Source: Clostridia bacterium
Lineage (GTDB): Bacteria > Bacillota > Clostridia > Christensenellales > CAG-138
Direction of reading: 5' to 3'
NCBI GenBank assembly: GCA_017619735.1
Contig: JAFZRT010000022.1
Location: 1 to 44,704 of the forward strand
Length of the DNA stretch: 44,704 nucleotides
Every line of letters starts with the position of its first letter. Within the stretch, counting starts at the first letter, position 1. Below are positions 41,648 to 44,704 of this stretch, one piece after another. Below the pieces are notes generated by a model. That model was given only the letters and a program-made list of their open reading frames with translations, was not told where the DNA came from and made no database searches. The translations under genes and the position numbers were made by a program.

Positions 41648-43636
41648 TTGAAATCAGCCGGCAAACAGAAAAGAAGCACAATGAACGAGCATATCCTCGT
41701 TTGTCTTTCCTCTTCTCCATCAAATGAAAGAGTTGTCAGGACCGCTGTCAGGATGGCCTCGGTTTTCGGCTCCCAGCTTACGGCCCTGTACGTCCGCACT
41801 CCGGATTATGAAACGATGGATCCGGAGGACAGAAAGCGTCTTGAGGCCAACATCCGCATAGCGGAAGCCGCCGGCGCCGAAACAGTGACCACACACGGCG
41901 ACGACGTTCCGGAACAGATCGCAGAATACGCGCGTCTGTCCGGCGTTACCAAGATCGTCATAGGGATCAGCACCGTGCGGCGCAGGCGTCTGTTATTCAG
42001 ACCGTCGCTTACAGAAAGGCTGTTCGAACTAGTGCCGGGCATAGATATCCACGTTATTCCCGATACGGGCACGCTGGACGGATACTACGGTAAAAAGGGT
42101 ACTTTCAAGCAGTCGGTGCTGCCTTCGTGGAAGGATATGGGAATCACCGCAGCTCTGCTTGCGGCGGCTACTGGGATAGGTCTGCTGTTTCTGAAGCTCG
42201 GATTCACCGATGCGAATATTATTACCGTCTACCTGCTCTGCGTATTCCTTATATCTATTCTGACAAAGGGCTATACCTGCGGGGCGATAGGATCATTTGC
42301 CGGCGTGATACTGTTCAACTACTTTCTTACAGAACCCAGACTTACCCTTCGCGCGTTCGGAACGGGATATCCGGTCACATTCGCCATCATGCTCGCAGCA
42401 TCCATAACGACGAGTACGCTTGCGGCCAAGCTGAAAGCGCAGGCGAAGCTCTCTGCGGGCGACGCTTTCAGGACCAAGCTCCTTTTTGATACGAACCGCA
42501 TACTTCAGGGAGCAAAGGACGAGAAGGAGATACTTACCATCACCGCATCCCGCATTTCAAAGCTGCTCAACGTCGATACCTCCGTCTATTTTGCGGATGA
42601 AAGCGGTCTTTCCTCGGGCATGCTTTTCTTTGCCGGGAGGGAGGAATCGGAGGATGCGCCTGCCGAAGGCTCCGATTTCGAAGCCGCGCAATGGGCATAT
42701 TCCAACAAAACGCAGTCCGGCACGGGAACAAAGGCGCACAGATCGGTAAAATTCGTTTATACTCCGATCAGGGCAGGCGACAGCGTCTGCGGCGTGCTCG
42801 GCATGGGCGCTGCCCGCCGGGGGACGGACACTTCGGAGAAAGGCATCGTGCAGTCGATACTCGGCGAATGCGGACTTGCTCTGGAGAATCTGCGCAACGC
42901 GAAGGGGCGTGAGGAAGCGGCCGTGCTTGCAAAAAACGAACAGCTGCGCGCCAATCTTCTCAGAACGATCTCTCACGATCTGAGGACCCCGCTGACTTCT
43001 ATTTCCGGCAATGCCGACACGCTGCTGACCAATCGCGCCATGTTCGACGACGAGACGACCGACAGGCTCCTTTCCGACATCCGCGATGACGCGGAATGGC
43101 TGACGGGGCTTGTGGAGAATCTGCTCTCCATCTCCAAAATAGGAGACGGAAGCATTCAGCTCGACGTATCGGATCAGATCGTGGAGGATGTGCTTGAGGA
43201 AGCGCTGCGCCATATCGACCGAGGATCCGCAGAGCATGTCATAAAGCTTGAAACGGGCGATAAACCCATGCTTGCAAGAATGGATGCAAGGCTTATAATT
43301 CAGGTGATAGTAAACCTCGTGAATAACGCCGTTAAGCATACGCCGGCCGGCTCCGCAATAACCGTCAGGGCCGTGTCGGATGAAAAGCACGCGGTGATCA
43401 GCGTAAGCGACACGGGGAAGGGAATACCCGATGAATGGAAGGGAAAGGTGTTTGAGATGTTCTTCACGGGGGATAACGACGTGGGAGACAGCCGGAGAAG
43501 CATGGGATTGGGGCTCCCGCTGTGCCGCTCTATACTTGAAGCTCACGGAAGCGGGCTCATACTTGATGACAACGTTCCTTCGGGCTGTGTATTCAGCTTT
43601 AAACTGCCGCTCAGCGAGGTGGATCTGAATGAATAA
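41648..43636 (+). CDS. kdpD: KdpD-like sensor histidine kinase lacking the N-terminal KdpD ATPase domain
   Basis: A 662-residue kinase. Order: universal stress protein domain (about 13-140), four membrane helices of the DUF4118/KdpD type (about 163-260), GAF-like region (about 285-415), HisKA with phospho-acceptor H443 in TISHDLRTPLT, and HATPase (VNLVNNAVKHT, DTGKGIP, GLGLPLC). Canonical KdpD (about 900 residues) begins with a Walker-containing domain that is absent. The USP domain has SSS (21-23), 20 residues, then LTALY (44-48), close to the SxS-x20-FTAxY c-di-AMP motif reported for Staphylococcus KdpD. TTG 41648 follows AAGGAG by 8 bases; GTG 41630 is an alternative. Confidence 0.87.
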   Translation: MKSAGKQKRSTMNEHILVCLSSSPSNERVVRTAVRMASVFGSQLTALYVRTPDYETMDPEDRKRLEANIRIAEAAGAETVTTHGDDVPEQIAEYARLSGVTKIVIGISTVRRRRLLFRPSLTERLFELVPGIDIHVIPDTGTLDGYYGKKGTFKQSVLPSWKDMGITAALLAAATGIGLLFLKLGFTDANIITVYLLCVFLISILTKGYTCGAIGSFAGVILFNYFLTEPRLTLRAFGTGYPVTFAIMLAASITTSTLAAKLKAQAKLSAGDAFRTKLLFDTNRILQGAKDEKEILTITASRISKLLNVDTSVYFADESGLSSGMLFFAGREESEDAPAEGSDFEAAQWAYSNKTQSGTGTKAHRSVKFVYTPIRAGDSVCGVLGMGAARRGTDTSEKGIVQSILGECGLALENLRNAKGREEAAVLAKNEQLRANLLRTISHDLRTPLTSISGNADTLLTNRAMFDDETTDRLLSDIRDDAEWLTGLVENLLSISKIGDGSIQLDVSDQIVEDVLEEALRHIDRGSAEHVIKLETGDKPMLARMDARLIIQVIVNLVNNAVKHTPAGSAITVRAVSDEKHAVISVSDTGKGIPDEWKGKVFEMFFTGDNDVGDSRRSMGLGLPLCRSILEAHGSGLILDDNVPSGCVFSFKLPLSEVDLNE

Positions 43637-44345
43637 ACCTTTGATTCTTGTTGTTGAGGACGACAAACCCATAAGGAACCTCATTTCCGCTACATTGAAG
43701 ATGCATGACTACAAATTCATTGCGGCCGAAAACGGTTCGAGCGCCGTGCTGGAGGCGTCCTCGCATAACCCCGATATAATGCTGCTCGATCTAGGCCTTC
43801 CGGATATGGACGGAGTAGAGGTGATAAAGCGGATAAGGTCATGGTCGGGTATGCCGATCATAGTTATCAGCGCCCGCAGCGAAGACCGCGACAAAATAGA
43901 CGCGCTGGACAGCGGCGCCGACGATTATCTCACAAAGCCGTTTTCGGTCGAAGAATTGCTTGCGCGCATACGCGTTGCACAAAGGCGGCTCTCGGTCATT
44001 CAAACGGATAAAAATGCAGCGAGCTCGCTGTTTATAAATGGCGAGCTGAAGATCGATATGGCAGCAGGAATGGTTTTTCTCGGAGACGAGCCCATTCATC
44101 TGACGCCGATAGAGTATAAGCTGATATGTTTGCTTGCCGCCAACGTCGGCAAGGTGCTTACGCATACCTTTATAACGCATAAGGTATGGGGAAGCAGTTG
44201 GGAGAACGATATCGCTTCACTTCGGGTCTTTATGGCAACTCTGAGAAAAAAGCTCGAATCGAACCCCGATTGCAAAAACTGCATTCAAACTCACATCGGC
44301 GTCGGCTACCGCATGATACGCATAGATCCGCCGGATAAAGAGTAA
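43629..44345 (+). CDS. kdpE: KdpE-like response regulator
   Basis: A 238-residue OmpR/PhoB-type regulator: receiver domain with acidic pair D11/D12, phospho-acceptor D54 in MLLDLGLPDMDG, and GADDYLTKPF, then a winged-helix DNA-binding domain (HLTPIEYKLICLLAANVGKVLT ... VGYRMI). It overlaps the kinase gene by 8 bases, so the two are coupled. KdpE usually activates kdpFABC, which is absent here; the likely target is the ktrB promoter in the same island. Confidence 0.9.
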   Translation: MNKPLILVVEDDKPIRNLISATLKMHDYKFIAAENGSSAVLEASSHNPDIMLLDLGLPDMDGVEVIKRIRSWSGMPIIVISARSEDRDKIDALDSGADDYLTKPFSVEELLARIRVAQRRLSVIQTDKNAASSLFINGELKIDMAAGMVFLGDEPIHLTPIEYKLICLLAANVGKVLTHTFITHKVWGSSWENDIASLRVFMATLRKKLESNPDCKNCIQTHIGVGYRMIRIDPPDKE

Positions 44346-44478
44346 AACGATCGGGCTCTTTGCCCGCATAGTGAGGGAAAAAAGGCTCGTGACCGCAGGC
44401 AAGGCAGGCGCATGGGCGATTTAATGAGAGCGATCCGCATATCTTGATCAATATGATTTTGCATTTTTCACTTCCAAC
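44346..44478. other. Non-coding right part of the island
   Basis: No gene is supported. A short CGGGC/GCCCG hairpin lies just after kdpE without a T-run. An imperfect 16-bp palindrome, ATATCTTGATCAATAT (44439-44454), might be a protein-binding site. The stretch 44504-44644 likewise shows no supported gene. Confidence 0.4.
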
Positions 44479-44502
44479 CCAAAACCCAAACCAAAACCCA
44501 AA
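44479..44502. repeat. Double 12-mer repeat near the right end of the island
   Basis: Two tandem copies of CCAAAACCCAAA, identical in sequence and orientation to 38645-38668, 142 bases inside the right attachment core. Downstream similarity to the left copy continues weakly (GCAAAAAAGCAGG against GCACGAAAAAACAGG). Confidence 0.75.
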
Positions 44503-44644
44503 CGGGCACGAAAAAACAGGCGAAAACAGGCCGCGGCAAGCTGCGTAAGGCTTCGACAAGAGGTTTTGAAAAAGCCAGTAAAACACTGATAAAACTGCAA
44601 AATGACACGATAAATCACATCAAGAAAAAAGCCCTCAGGGTGCG

Positions 44645-44689
44645 TTGGTAATGAAGAGGTAGGCAGTCCGAATCTGCTCACCAGCTCCA
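44645..44689 (+). repeat. attR core: displaced 3' end of tRNA-Thr
   Basis: 45 bp identical to tRNA-Thr positions 38536-38580, starting in the anticodon loop and ending with CCA. It lacks the 5' half and cannot be a tRNA. It is followed by CAAAAGCCCCGGG, perhaps the start of the original tRNA terminator, cut by the window end. Confidence 0.9.
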
Positions 44690-44704
44690 CAAAAGCCCCG
44701 GGAA

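Larger units (their letters stand above)
38536..44689. mobile_element. tRNA-Thr-integrated genomic island with potassium-uptake module
   Basis: The interval lies between two exact 45-bp copies of the tRNA-Thr 3' end. It carries a C-terminal tyrosine integrase fragment next to the tRNA, then KtrB, KtrA, a small membrane protein, a KdpD-like kinase and KdpE, and matching double 12-mer repeats inside each end. Its base composition is less GC-rich than the genes before it. No replication, conjugation or capsid genes are present, and the integrase lacks its N-terminal half, so the island is probably a fixed remnant or depended on a helper. Unit length from core to core is 6109 bp. Confidence 0.8.

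Noticed and set aside
44645..44689. Second tRNA-Thr gene
   Set aside because: Only the 3' part from the anticodon loop is present; the acceptor 5' strand and D-arm are missing. It is the displaced attachment core.
44448..44690. Minus-strand small frame at the right end of the island
   Set aside because: It covers the attachment core and the repeat; composition and lack of a ribosome site argue against a gene.

Overview
The window looks like a chromosomal stretch of a GC-rich, probably spore-forming Bacillota (Clostridia-like) bacterium. This rests on a stage II sporulation phosphatase (SpoIIE), a long Bacillus-type SRP RNA with an Alu domain, ribosomal protein L27 with a cleavable N-terminal extension next to its protease Prp, butyrate kinase, and strong Shine-Dalgarno sites. 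No species can be named from the sequence alone. By eye the host background is GC-rich; two stretches (about 26.26-28.65 kb and 38.6-44.6 kb) are visibly AT-richer and look acquired.

Layout. 0-3.5 kb: PflX-like radical SAM gene, convergent spoIIE, then the SRP RNA gene. 3.5-8.2 kb (minus): a three-gene ABC-2 exporter set with overlapping start/stop codons, behind a zinc-ribbon membrane protein. 8.3-10.5 kb (plus): a PIG-V-like mannosyltransferase that appears leaderless, and a YugP-like zinc peptidase. 10.6-15.4 kb (minus): an NlpC/P60 cell-wall hydrolase with peptidoglycan-binding repeats, pth, buk and an OGG-type DNA glycosylase (also apparently leaderless). 15.4-16.5 kb (plus): rplU-prp-rpmA with a leader. 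16.6-22.2 kb (minus): mreC-mreD-mrdA-GT2/GtrA-mntP, a cell-elongation operon with two extra genes. 22.4-26.3 kb (plus): glpK, a malate/lactate-type dehydrogenase and malic enzyme, feeding glycerol and malate carbon toward pyruvate. 26.3-28.6 kb: two AT-rich sugar-transfer-associated ATP-grasp genes; the first is bracketed by an exact 22-bp repeat of the malic enzyme gene's 3' end. 28.8-35.1 kb (plus): tkt-lepA-hemW-HAD-Cys-rich peptide-Nudix. 35.2-38.3 kb: tandem-OB SSB-like protein, a gyrB-type gene without a gyrA neighbour, and a DUF1292 protein with a Cys/His-rich tail.

38.5-44.7 kb is the most interesting part: an intact tRNA-Thr(GGT) whose last 45 bp are repeated exactly at 44645-44689. 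The 6.1 kb between carries a decayed tyrosine integrase, KtrB and KtrA potassium-uptake subunits, a small membrane protein, a KdpD-like kinase lacking the usual N-terminal ATPase domain, and KdpE. Identical double 12-mer repeats lie just inside both ends. The KdpD-like kinase keeps a universal-stress-protein domain with a near match to the c-di-AMP-binding motif described for Staphylococcus KdpD. I read this as a tRNA-integrated island, now probably immobile, that delivers a self-regulated potassium-uptake module.

Promoters are unusually easy to read here: most have 17-bp spacers and a good -10, and many have TTGCAA or TTGCCA in place of TTGACA.
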